This document shows positions 11,493-22,986 of a stretch of DNA of 64,000 nt, piece by piece. The stretch comes from Tubiluchus corallicola. Its lineage: Eukaryota; Priapulida; Priapulimorpha; Priapulimorphida; Tubiluchidae. Both the position numbers and the translations under genes were made by a program. Below the pieces are notes generated by a model that had not been told where the DNA came from, made no database searches, and worked only from the letters and a program-made list of their open reading frames with translations. Position 1 is the first letter of the stretch. Each line of letters begins with the position of its first letter. The DNA lies in the NCBI GenBank assembly GCA_030141605.1, contig JAQGDQ010000048.1, forward strand, positions 372,001 through 436,000, in the 5' to 3' direction.

Positions 11493-12398
11493 CAGTAGTC
11501 GCTGCTTAATAGACTCACGGTTAATAGACTCAATCGCTTAATTGACTCAAAAACGCCTGGATCGGGCCGCTTCTATTCAAATATACATAAAAGCTATCGG
11601 TAATTGACTCAAATAACTTCCTTAATTAACTCAATATTTTTCCTTCATGTACTTAAAATAAGACATTTGTATGTGCCCAAACAGCCTTTCCTACTTTTAT
11701 GTCATCTTTACATCCCTTTTGTGCATTATATATATATAGAAACAAAGACCTAACAGTTAAGGAGAAACTGAAAATTTTAGTGCAGTACGATAACTTCCAA
11801 AGATGGGACAGAGGTGTGCAGCAGCGCAGGTGAAAATTTCCCAAAGTACTCTCGGCAGAATATTGATAAAACGATTTGAAATTGAGCTGTCAGCAAACCA
11901 AAATGAGAATCTAGCATCTAAGAGGCGATGCACAGGAAAAGACTGTAAAGTGGAGTCAGCATTAAAAGTGTGGTTTACAAATGCACAAGAAAAAGATGCT
12001 CAGGTGAATGCTCCTTTAAGGCATCAGAAAGCAGAAGATCGGAAAAGAAGAATTTGTTGCAACAGAGGGGTGGTTTCAGCAATGGAGAAAGCGTGAAAAC
12101 ATCATGTACAAATGTATCCATGGTGAGAAAAAAGATGCTGATGTTCCAGCTGCTCAAAATTAGATGGAAGAGTGGCCAAAAATTATTGCAGTATGTTCAC
12201 CCAACATTTACAATGCGTATGAAACTGAACTTTATTTTAAAGCTTTGCCTGAGCACACCTACTTATTTGGGAATGAGAATGCAAAAGGGTGTAAGATTTC
12301 AAAAGAACGTGTGACAGTGCTATGCTGTGTAAGCATGTCAGGAAAGAAGGAAAAACTGCTGGTGATTGGAAAAAGCAAGAATCCTGCTATGTGAAGGA
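11493..12398 (+). pseudogene. Dead Tigger (pogo superfamily) transposase
   Basis: The 5' terminus CAGTAGTCGCTGC is preceded by TA. The frame pieces then follow the order of a Tigger transposase: an N-terminal helix-turn-helix piece near 11760-11880 ('AAAQVKISQSTLGRIL'), a CENP-B-type HTH piece near 11925-12060 ('KVESALKVWFTNAQEKDAQV'), and the start of the DDE domain at 12164-12390 ('EEWPKIIAVCSPNIYNAY', 'LPEHTYLF', 'SKERVTVLCCVSMSG'). At least two frameshifts and a stop separate the pieces. The DDE-domain entry, normally N-A-D-E-T-G, reads N-A-Y-E-T-E, so the first catalytic Asp is gone. The rest of the DDE domain and the 3' terminus are missing: the sequence passes directly into an SDR exon fragment at about 12399. 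Confidence 0.85.
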
Positions 12399-12600
12399 GC
12401 TTTTGAGGATTCCAAACTAGCAAATATTCTCTTCACCTTTAAACTGGCAAAAAAGTTGTTAGGTATTTTTACTTCTCGTACAATGATAACCAAAGTTACA
12501 TGAAACAGTGTCTGTGAATTATTTATTGAGACTAAACAGTACGTGCTCATTCCTGGTGCACTAGACATTGTCCTGCAAAATAACTATATCCACTTACTAA
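12399..12600 (+). pseudogene. Decayed SDR unit D, truncated YxxxK exon and relic of the next exon
   Basis: Bases 12399-12462 read 'GAFEDSKLANILFTFKLAKK' and end at a donor (ttag|gtattt) in the normal phase. The exon's first half is missing and replaced by Tigger sequence. The active-site Tyr of YxxxK is Phe (FEDSK), so the copy could not be a normal SDR. Downstream, 12536-12585 ('ctcattcctggtgcactag') looks like a decayed LHPG exon. The sequence after the donor ('tacttctcgtaca' through 'ctagacattgtcctgcaaaat') is closely similar to that after the matching exon of pseudogene E (23112-23185). D and E therefore derive from one already altered ancestor. Confidence 0.65.
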
Positions 12601-13811
12601 TTCATTTTAATAATGTGTAATGCCTAAGAAATAGCACAGGACTGCCAGGGAATCTTTGAAAAACAAATCAACTTCACAAGATTGCATTCTCATTATGGAG
12701 CTGTTTGGAAAATTTTTACGCTATGTATTCAAATTAGTTAATAGTCATTTATCTTGTTTTGACCTCAAAATGGTGGGACTGTCATCAAAAATTGAGCTTA
12801 AAGCAGAAACATTCTATAGCTGTCACTAAAACTGACTCAAAAAACTCTAGTTGATCTGGGCTGACCATAAGTGCCATCCTGTTTTTCTTCAAGAATGAGT
12901 GGTGACAAAAAATGTGTTTGCTGACCATACCAGTAATCTCAATAAAGATTATATATTTTTGTTTTTTAATGTTAATTAAAAATAATGTTTTTTCTTCGTA
13001 AAATTTGTATTAATTTAATGCTTTCTGTAAAAATATCATTGTATGCTCATGGTAAATTTAGCAATAAATTCTAATTCTAATTCTAAATAAATGAAGATTA
13101 TGTATAAAAAAAACTGAAGAAAGATAGGTACATTTATTAACAAGCTAAATTATTTTTGCGACCATGTCCTTGTACTTGTACTTTGACCTCTGTGTTGCTA
13201 CGCTGTAGTACTAATAACCACCAGACTCACTCACATATAGCTTCCAGTCTTGTATAAGATCAAAGTGTACCACTTTGCTGGATAGTGATCAGTAAGTTTT
13301 CAGGACACATTTTTGCAATTTTTTTAATAAGTTTAGAAAGATAAGAATTTGCAGTTTAAAATGTGTTGTTGTGGCAAGATATGCTTGAATTGAAATTTCT
13401 AAGCAAGATTGTTTTGGTAATTGTATGTTTGTTACTGATACAGCAGTTATATTGTTAATATACAGTTAAAGAAAAATCTCATTTGAAACTGATATAGAAA
13501 GTAATCGTTCGATGATTCTTTACAAATATCAAATGTTCTACCAAGTGTCATAATTGGCATTTTTAACGTCTGTTATACAGCTTTTTACGTCTTATATTGT
13601 AAGTTACTTTTAGGTACTAAAAATGTAGTTGCTATAGTAATTGTAGCAAAAATATTTTACATAAAATAAGTAAAACGACTCCTGTTTCTTTATCTGCTAA
13701 AATGTGCTGCTCATACCCATAAATAGTTGCGAAAATAACTTAAACAGTATTTCCACTTAGGTTTGCACCAGTTTTGTGCGCTGATGAGTCACAGTAACCC
13801 ATATCATCAAT
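12601..13811. other. Spacer upstream of the complete SDR gene
   Basis: No coding exon was recognised. Near 13060-13090 'aataaattctaattctaattcta' looks like a LINE-type simple 3' tail. The promoter and 5' UTR of the gene starting at 13812 should lie in the last few hundred bases. Confidence 0.4.
13785..13791 (+). promoter_or_regulatory. AP-1-type motif TGAGTCA just upstream of the SDR start
   Basis: A perfect TGAGTCA 21 bp before the ATG at 13812. The match is exact, but a 7-mer occurs by chance; function is only inferred from position. Confidence 0.2.
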
Positions 13812-16800
13812 ATGGCATCTGTTTTATTTAATTTGACTTTTCCGTCTGCAGAAGATGTGACAAATTGGATCAGTCAACATCCAGTTTTTGTTGGATCATC
13901 ATTATTTGCAGGTGGATAATAGCTTTAGCTTGACTTTCAGTTTATTGAAGTTGTAGATACTATTGATTATTATGTTGCACACATACTGTTAAAAAAATTA
14001 GCTTGTTAATTAATCTTTTTGTTTTGTAGGTTGCAAAGTTGCAAAGTGGGCTCTTGCTAGTTTGATTTAGGCAGTTTGATTGTTAACAGATTTTCAGTAG
14101 ATTTATTTTTCAGTTTATTCTGAATCACAATATTTCGATTGCACTTTAGGCTTTGGATATTCGCAAACTAACAAAATTAGCTTTTTTGCTGCATACAAAA
14201 ACTGCCAAATGACTATGATTAATAGATATTATTGAACAGTCTTCATTGAGAATGAGTCCATGATCATAGAAATGAAATTCTATAATCAGGATGGATTTTT
14301 AGAAATAAAAATTGTTAATCGAGATGCTGAAACATAGAGGGAAAAACCGTATCTTTTACACCCACTCACTCTACCTGGTGTAAAAGCTAGCCAATATAGT
14401 CTTAAAGGGTAAATGATTATAATACATATATGTACACTGTCAGTAAAATACATGTAAAGCATATGTACTAACAGACTAAAATTCATTAAAGAAGTGCGCC
14501 CGTCGTTTACAGAGATGGTACTGATGTTCAGTCTCACGGTTTGGGTTCAAGGCTGACAAGAGGTTTTGATTAAGTGCCATTGTTATGAGAAATGTAACGA
14601 ATTTTATGAGAATTTCCAATGGTGTTCGCTTACATTTCATCCCCCTAAAGCGTCGCTCTCATACTGTGAGACTGAACTCACTACGACCCCTGTCGCCACT
14701 GGTCTCACTTCTTTAGTGAATTTAGCAAGAGAAGTGCAGGCTTATTGATTAATGTTTAATTTAAATTTGTAAATTCATATAAGTATAATAGCATACATTG
14801 AATGCGTGTAAATTTTCATTTTCTTTATGAGTTCTGTTTTTGTTTTTAGTTCTTGCATTAGTGGTTGTAAGAAGATGGTTTGCTGGTGGTCGCTGTACTA
14901 GTAAAGCCAGACTTGATGGTAAAACAGTTATTATTACTGGAGCCAACTCTGGCATTGGATATGAAACAGCAAAGGACCTGGCTAGACGTGGTATGGAAGA
15001 GTGATCACTTATAAAACTCAACATAGAATTTCTGTTCACATTTCAAAACTCTGTTATGCATTGAAGAATTGTGCTAGCCTCTTGACTACAAGTATGATGA
15101 GAATCTCTTGCTGTAGAAACCTTACTGTATTTGGTTTTATAACTTGACCCACTCATCAAGCTAAAAGTAAAATTAATCTACCTAGCGTTTTGCAATTTAT
15201 TCTTGTATAATACACTGACATCACAAAGTCAAAGTCAGAAGCTTGGCAGAACATTTGTGTGCTCTGTACTTACACCCTGTACAACAATTGACTTTGTGCT
15301 AAATGTATTTGCACAAAATGATATGAACAGTACATTACGAGGCGAGCACTATCTACTGAGCACCACAGCGTCGATTTTGCATAACCAGGTGTTTACGTTT
15401 CAGGTGCGCATGTAATCCTTGCTTGTAGAAGTAAAGAGAGAGGTCAGAAAGCAGCCAGCAGTATCAAAGAAGTCACTGCGAACAATAATGTCGTATTCAA
15501 ACAGCTTGATTTGGCTTCATTTGCGTCTGTCCGTGCCTTTGCTGCAGATATTTTAAAGACTGAAGCAAGAATAGATATTTTAATCAACAATGCAGGTAAG
15601 AATGGCTTAGTGCAAAATTTGCTTTCTCGTCTTGTTTTTCAATGTGCAAAGTTTAGTTCCCAGCCGAGTATTAACGAATCATAAAAAAGGCATAGTTGTG
15701 TCTTTTGACAAACATGCAAGTTTACTACATGCAAAGTTACGTAAAGACATATGGGTTTAACTTGTCATCAACAGAGGCTCTACTGCTTTACGTTCATTGT
15801 AGATTCAACTTTTAAATAGGTATTATCAGTAAAAAAATTAAGAAATGGTCTCAAGAAAAACAATAGGTGATACACAAAATGCCTTTGGTATTTGGTTATA
15901 TGATCACCTCCATCGATATGGCGTAGTAGTTTGATTTCTTGACTCTTGGACAGTTGTGGTACATGACAATGTAATCGTTAGCTATATTACAGAACCATTA
16001 CAAAACCTGTTTCCAAATTAGTAGGTCTTCCATAGAGTATGAGTGTTTTTAAGTCTTACAGTTCAAGTTTTGTAAAGTCTGCAACGGGCAGGCTGGTTCA
16101 GGTATTGATTAGATTTGATTAATTTTATAGATCTCGAGGAAAATTTGCTTTAGCAAATACAAGACCTGCCATTCCGTGCTGTCATTTTACAATGTATAAA
16201 ATATACTACAGATACAAATTGTGCTAATGTCTGATAAATAAGGATAATGCATGTGCATTCCATACATTCAATTAATAAACGCTGTCTTTAGAAAAGTGTA
16301 CCACTCTGTAACAGCCTCAAAGCTGAAGGCATAAAACAGTGCCTACTTCTCCCCCTGTTAACAACTCTAATCAATAAGATTGTAGTGGAAATGAAACTGA
16401 GCAAATTAGTAATGTGATATTGAAACAAAAAACATAAAAAAATAACCTCCACTGTGAATGCTTGTTAACATTTTTTGACCAAATGCCCTGCAAATCTAAA
16501 AAATTTTGCTGCCAAACAAATAAATGTTATTTGGCTGGGAGTACTATGTACTGTACTGAGTACATGTACTGAGTCAACAATGTTGCTTACTTTACTTTTC
16601 TGGTTTTCCACTGTTAGTGCTATATAATCAGTGTTTCATTTACTTCCTGACAATTATAACCAGAAGCCAATTAGCTCATCTTTGTTTATTCTTCAGCACT
16701 CTTGTTCACATGCAGGCCTAAAAATGAAGCATGTAAATCATTTAACCCATTTCTCATCAAAATTTTATTCTTCAACATGGATTGACCCACATATGAAGAC

Positions 16801-19800
16801 CGAAAATGGCCATGAGATGCAATGGCCCATTAATCATTTAATCCATTACTGTATTTTTCAGCATGGATTGGTCCATATACGAAGACCAAAGATGGGAATG
16901 AGATGCAGTGGCAAGTCAATCACTTGAGCCATTTTCTACTGACAAATCTTCTACTGGATAAGATTAAAGCTTCGGCACCTGCCAGGATTATCAATGTCTC
17001 TTCATTGGCACATAAATGTAAGTCTAGCAAGTGCTTGGTTAGTTTTTGAGCAATTTACAATGTGTTTAGAACAGTTTTTTCAGTACTTGCAGCTGTTTTC
17101 ATCAGTGTTATTATGTCAGTTTGTTAGCATAGTAAAATTTTTCAACGTGGTTCACCACACTCTACTGTTCACTTTTCCAGTGAAGAATTGATAAAAGTCA
17201 TCTATTTCATGATTAATGACACTTAGAACTGCTTTGGTCCTAAAGTAATCTTTTGGAATTTACTACACATTATAAAATACAGCCCTCATGCACATTTTAC
17301 AAATGCTGGTAACTAGTTTCATTATTGTGTCAACTTTTTAGCATGAATCACTTTTATGCTGTCCACTAATGCAATGAAATGTCGCTTCTTTAATGAAAAA
17401 TGTAGTTACTTTATTGGCTAGTAGACGTGACAAATGCGTTACACTAAAACACTCAACATCTTTGAGTTTCAATATTAGAATGTGGTTTAATGTGAAGAGG
17501 GTTGCAAACTTGTACCAAAACTGCACTATAGCTTGACATAACTATGCTGCTAATGGTACCATTACCAGAGTGTAGATCAGTTGCAAACTTGTGCCAAAAA
17601 ACTGTACTATAGTTTGACGAAAACATGCTTCTAGTTTTGTACATTACCAAAGTGAAAATCGGTTGCAGGAGCCAAAATTGCACTATAGTTTGACATACCT
17701 ATACTTCTAACTTTGACATTACCATTGCCAGAGTGAAGTTTTATGCTAATATAAAAATGTTATGTAGTGCACAAAAATGCTGCCTGTTGGAAATTTCAAA
17801 TGCAGTATTTTCAAGTTTTGTACATTTACTGTTAGTGTCTTCAGATTGTGATACAAAAAAGGAATTTTCTGGTAGTGCTAGACTATTTTGTGTGTTTTTC
17901 ACTGTTTTATCTTTGTTTTACTCTTTCTTTTTTGTTTTTAAAACACAAATGAAATTATTAATTAAAGTGAAATTAATGCCCAATTAGGCCATATGATCTT
18001 TTCCAGCTTCAGCCACAGAATAGATTGTTGTCAGTTTTTAAAGATAATATGTGAGACAAATTAATTGCTAAGCCTAATTGTTCAGTGAATTTCAAGCAGC
18101 CTTCTATTTGTGCACTTTAAATGGCAGACACAGTATACCAATTGCCAAACATGTGCAATCTGATTCCATAATTTGGGCGATTTTCCATAATGCTGTTGCC
18201 CATTGAGCTAACATGACTAAAACTGTTGAAGAAATCTTATGACCTAATTGATTAAATGTAGACACTTTTATTATCTGATGTAGTTATTTACATTATGATA
18301 AGTGCTTGATTAGTATTTTCTGCTTCGTGCAATGCTGAAGAAATTTAGAAAACAAGACCTTCCTTAAATTTCCAAATGTCTTTCTTGCTTAATAATTTTG
18401 AGCTGTGACAACTTGTACCCCCAAGCAGCCCTCGCAGAGGCTAAAATTTAATTGCTGCAAAATTATTGCTTGTGAACATGGAGTAGAAGTCTGTGGGACC
18501 ACACTTACCACGGCAAACTGCAAGCGAGCAGCTGAGTTTTTTTTGAGAATTGTTAATAATATTTTGGTGAGTTATCTAGTTGTCCCAACATTCAGTGTGA
18601 CAATTTTGTTTATAACCAAAGATGCTGTTTTCTGGATATTTAGTGAGGCCAATAATTTTTTAAAAAGTACTGTACAACTTCCAATGTTTGTTAATTTGCC
18701 TTGCTTGTAATTCTTTATTATGTTATGCACATAACAGTTACCTTACAACAGAGTTGACTGATTTGTGAAAAAAGGTGTTTTATATTATAGTGCGTAGCAG
18801 ACGTCATGTGATCTACTTAAACATAGTTAGTGCAGACTGTGCAGTCTTTAATTGGAGTGTCTTTATTTCAGCGATAAAACTAATATATGCTTACAATAGT
18901 CTACTGAAATTTTCGACAGTGGAATGTTACATTATCAGAAATTGTTCATGTTTGTTTTCATTCTTTTTTTATTATGCTGATGTCTTAATTGGAGCACTTC
19001 CTGTTAAACTACACGCTCTTATTAATCAAACGCCTATTCTTTTTAAAATTGCTTGTGCATTCTTGTTTAAAATCTAGCAAGAATTTTGGCTTCGAGTTTT
19101 CTATAAATTGTTCTGTCATAGCTGTTTGATTCAGTTACCAGTAGGCTTAGTCACTGCAAGCCTAACGCCACTCACAGTCCGAAAAGACAATCCACAATAT
19201 AATATAAATAAACTGAAAATAAACAGTATATGTAAATTCAGAATACAGTGTATTCATTATAATGAAAATGATGCCTAGTTGCTGCATTTTGCAGATGAAA
19301 TTTTATTATTTGCGTATTTTGAGTAATTACTTGATAGGGTCACCAAATTATTGTTCATTATTGCTTAGAATTTCTTGCTTTTTGAGTAAAACCTACCTGT
19401 TGGTAAGATGCATGATATTAGTGCAAGTTTTTCTGCTGTGTTTTGCATTTAATTAAGAACACAGCACTGTTTCCAATCTTTGGCAAACATTTAATTTATG
19501 TAACTCATTTTTGTTGTTTAAACTAAATTAGATGAATTGTGTTATATAAATTATATGATTAAAACTTTATTCAAACCCTATTTTTTCAAGCACTGTATGC
19601 ATGTTCTGAAGCAAAACATTTTTGTGTGTTACAGATTCAAAACCAATAGAATGGGAAGATTTGAACTACGAAAAACATGAGTATGTTGAAATGTCTCTGA
19701 AAGGCGGGGCATACGAACGAACAAAACTTGCCAACGTTTTGTTCACAGACTACCTTGCAAAGAAACTGAAAGGTAAGAAAGATATTGTAATGGAGTGATG

Positions 19801-20133
19801 GAATAATTTTACATTTACTAAGTTTAGAAATAAAGCATGGCCAAAAAAAGGAATGTGGTAAAGTGAGGGCTGAACCTGGGTTTGAACCCATATTAATGGA
19901 TTGGAAATCCAGCATAATGACCACACAGCTTTTGTCATCAGGTAAGGTTTTTACCCAAAATCAAATGTTAATGAAGCATAACCTGAGAGTGATGACTATT
20001 TATATTCTTCATTTCGTTATCTGTGAGATATATACTCATATCGACATTCATACTCATGTTGACAATCATACTGTTTTTTCATATTCGTTTTGCCTTCTAA
20101 GTCTAAAATGTGAGAAACTGGGCCTGGGTGTGT

Positions 20134-20219
<86 letters not shown>

Positions 20220-20366
20220 TGTTGTAGTAGTAGCAGCAGTAGGAGTAGTAGTAGTAGTAGTAGCAGCAGCAGCAGTAGCAGTAGCAGTAGCAGTAGCAGT
20301 AGCAGTAGCAGTAGCAGTAGCAGTAGCAGTAGCAGTAGCAGTAGCAGTAGCAGTAGCAGTAGCAGT

Positions 20367-20431
<65 letters not shown>

Positions 20432-21554
20432 GAGCAGTAGTCGTATAAATTTATTTTACTATGTAATTTATATTATTGTACATTTGCCCTCAACAGTAAT
20501 TGTCATTTGAGGATTCCAATGCATGTTTTATAGGTGTTAATTTTAGAACACATGCAAACCTAAAAACTGAGTGTTAAGTGACACGCAGTCGATTTTGCAA
20601 ATTTGAATTTTGATTGCATTTCAAATTCTGATTATAATCTGCTATTATGACTTGCAGGTACATCTGTGACAGTGAATAGCCTTCATCCAGGTCTAGTTAA
20701 AACAAATATTGCTCAAAATCTTAGTTGGCATAGCCAACTTATTGTTGTTCTATGCTATCCGCTGACTTTTATGATAATGAAGACACCAGAGGAAGGTGCT
20801 CAAACCACAGTACACTTAGCTGTTTCAGAAGAGGTGGCAGATGTTTCTGGTGCTTACTTTGCGTAAGTTTTACTGCTGTGAAAATGCTAACTTCATTGCT
20901 GTTCAAACATTAGAGCGTGGCATACCTATTTATTGTAGCCAAATGTGAATTTTCATTCTTCCATTCGTTCGTTCATGATCATTTTATTTTCGATATTCAA
21001 TTCAATACATCAGCATTTTTAACATAAATTTTAAGACACTTATTGTTGGGGAATCCAGCACTAAAGCATAAACCACGAATGAGGCATTAGTCGCTTACTA
21101 ATTTGACTGTCTTTGCCAAGTAGCTTATTAACCAGACAATTTCAATCACAAATTCACAACTACTGTACCAAACTTCGCACTTCGAGTTTCGTTAACTCAT
21201 TACCAGAAGTTAATTTGTTCACTGCATAAAGACTTCATTGTAGCTAACTAATTCAAAATTGATAGCAGTAAAATAGGCTTTTGCTTGGAATTTGTATACA
21301 TTGTAGAATTATCAAATTATTAAACATAGTGACAGCTTTTTATAATATTTCAACCTTTTTTATGTGACTTAGTATGACGATGTTAGTAGCCTACACATTT
21401 TCATGCCTGTCTTTGTGTAGTCAGTATTTTTAATTTTAACAAACCTGTATATTTCAGAGATTGCAAAATTGTTGATAAAGGAGATTTGTGTAATGATGAG
21501 ACAACAATGGCAAAGTTGTGGCAAGTGTCTACAGAAGCCGTAAAATCGGAGTAA
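13812..21554 (+). CDS. Retinol dehydrogenase 11/12/13/14-like SDR, complete (342 aa)
   Basis: Seven exons: 13812-13911, 14850-14990, 15404-15595, 16862-17017, 19635-19772, 20658-20862 and 21458-21554; coding length 1029 nt. All splice sites are GT-AG and phases join without a break. A hydrophobic N-terminal anchor (about residues 25-42) is followed by the Rossmann cofactor motif TGANSGIG (63-70), 'LACRS', 'DLASF', 'ILINNA' (about 139-144), '[15 protein letters not shown]' (164-178), active-site 'NVSS' (189-192), YERTK (Tyr223, Lys227), 'VNSLHPG' and '[19 protein letters not shown]'. The family (SDR7C) reduces or oxidises retinoids and lipid aldehydes with NADP(H), usually at ER or mitochondrial membranes. 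Oddities: the usual NNAG reads NNAA across the exon 3/4 junction, and NHLG reads NHLS. Both are tolerable but worth checking. A poly(A) signal lies 27 nt after the stop. The exact substrate cannot be told from sequence. Confidence 0.93.
16725..16947 (+). repeat. 86-bp tandem duplication spanning the start of SDR exon 4
   Basis: The exon 4 start (16862, 'ttcag|catggattggtcc') has a copy exactly 86 bp upstream (16776, 'ttcaacatggattgaccc'), with matching 'agaccgaaaatgg', 'gagatgcaatgg' and 'aatcatttaatccatt'. A weaker third piece with 'aatcatttaacccattt' lies at 16736. The extra copy stays open in the coding frame, but its acceptor AG has become AA, so it is a silenced pseudo-exon inside intron 3. 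Confidence 0.8.
17501..17740. repeat. Three copies of a roughly 80-bp tandem repeat
   Basis: Units start at 17501, 17580 and 17662 with 'gttgca', each followed by 'ccaaaa..tgcactatagtttgac' and ending near 'ttaccagagtg'. It lies in intron 4 of the complete SDR gene and I do not see it in the homologous intron at the left edge of the window. Confidence 0.75.
19860..19940 (-). mobile_element. tRNA-like SINE fragment
   Basis: On the minus strand there is a good Pol III B-box, 'GGTTCAAACCC', preceded by a possible anticodon-like stem-loop (TGGAT...ATCCA) and an A-box-like 'TGTGTGGTCATTATG'. A full tRNA clover-leaf with a 7-bp acceptor stem does not close, so a tRNA-derived SINE or decayed tRNA is more likely than a working tRNA gene. 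Confidence 0.35.
20135..20441. repeat. Compound trinucleotide microsatellite (TAG)n-(CAGTAG)n-(CAG)n
   Basis: Pure TAG units at 20135-20219, a mixed zone, alternating CAG-TAG hexamers at about 20267-20368, then pure CAG to about 20428. It lies in intron 5 of the complete SDR gene. It opens long poly-Ser and poly-Val/Ala frames that are not genes. Confidence 0.97.
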
Positions 21555-21580
21555 GAACCATTACATTGCACTTCTGCAGA

Positions 21581-21586
21581 AATAAA
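21581..21586 (+). terminator. Poly(A) signal of the complete SDR gene
   Basis: AATAAA 27 nt after the TAA stop at 21552-21554, followed by GT-rich sequence ('gtgtgg'). Confidence 0.65.
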
Positions 21587-22986
21587 GTGTGGAACATTAA
21601 TCTAGTGCATGCATTAAATCCTGATATTGTCTAACTACAGAAAACGTCTGGACATAACCAGGAAGCTATTATAGATTTGCCATAGAACAAAATTAATGAC
21701 ACAGCTGTTGTAAAAGCTTGAAACACATGCAATGTGAATTTGCAATGATTTTGTAATTTCCTAGAATTAGGTGGTGACCAATTTAATAACTGACTGTATT
21801 GTTTAAAACAGTTATGCTCTAGTGTTTAAATAATAGAAAAGTTCAGTTTGTGCTGCCTTCTTAACCAGTTATGTAAAAACTTATTATATAAAAACCCATT
21901 TGTCACGAAAAGCTTTATTCGGATTGCTTATGAGTTTAATTCATTTACCCAGGTAAGTTTAATGTCACATTAATGTGTTAGTTGTGCAATTCAAGCTGTT
22001 CAAATTATCCAACTTATGGATGCAGATTATAATTTATAATAGGTCATACATGTGTGCACACTGAACAAGGTTGATACAAAATCTGGGGCAGTCCCAGAAA
22101 CATCAAAATCGGTCAAATAAATTAGTTTGGATCAAAACACAGTTTGTAAATAGTGAGACTTTTTTTACGTTTGTCATCTCTTTTTTGTTTAGCAAGACAT
22201 CTGTCAATTTTCTGTTTGCTTGAAGACAAAGAAGATTACTCCGTGGAAAATACCTGCATTGTAGGTCAATAAACTGTCTAGTTAAAAGTGTTTCCTTATC
22301 ATTATTAGTATTTTCAAAGAATGCATTAGATATTTGTAAATATTAATTTGTCACATTTCATTGGCTTTTTTGTACTTTCATTCTATTATTTTGTTCTGCT
22401 GTTATTCTGAATAGTCAATAGCCATAGGTGAAGCTGTAAACTGTAAACTAAAAAGCTGTGATAAATGGTAATATAATATAACAATCATCAGTTTTAATAA
22501 ATGATTTTTTCTAGTGCCACTGATTTTTATGCATCACTCTATGTTATCATACAGTTACGTAAATGAAAATATTGATGTTATTAGTTATCAGTATCGAAAG
22601 TAAATTTATTACCATCTTATATACACTATTTTTGCTCGTATGTTTATTCAAAAACCATATTAGGCCCACAGTGCTTAAATTATAAGTAGTACATGCAGTA
22701 ATATAATGAGCAGCTAATCTACCTGAAGTTGACAAAATCCTGGGTTATTAATGCTTAATTAAAATCTAGCCTTTCGTACTTTACCTCTGGCACTTTAGCT
22801 CTTTATTACCTCTGTTTTAATAAATTTTACACAAATTATTTGACAAATCTGCAATATTGCGATATGAAATTAATCTGAGTACACGAGTTAAAGGCATAAT
22901 TATCCCTATAAATCCTATAAAGCAGAAGAGCTTATATTATACACCACATCCATTTCAGATGAATTCACAGCATTTTCTTTTGTTAG
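21587..22986. other. Spacer between the complete SDR gene and pseudogene E
   Basis: AT-rich sequence. No exon, repeat array or RNA gene was recognised. N-terminal SDR exons for pseudogene E are absent here too. Confidence 0.4.

Noticed and set aside
19860-19940. Functional tRNA gene
   Set aside because: Good B-box but no closed acceptor stem or proper anticodon arm; kept only as a SINE-like fragment.
20135-20441. CRISPR-like array
   Set aside because: Simple trinucleotide repeat without unique spacers, in a eukaryotic intron.
19863-20510. Long open frame with about 100 Ser (and an overlapping poly-Val/Ala frame)
   Set aside because: Produced by the TAG/CAG microsatellite inside an SDR intron; no codon-usage or family support.
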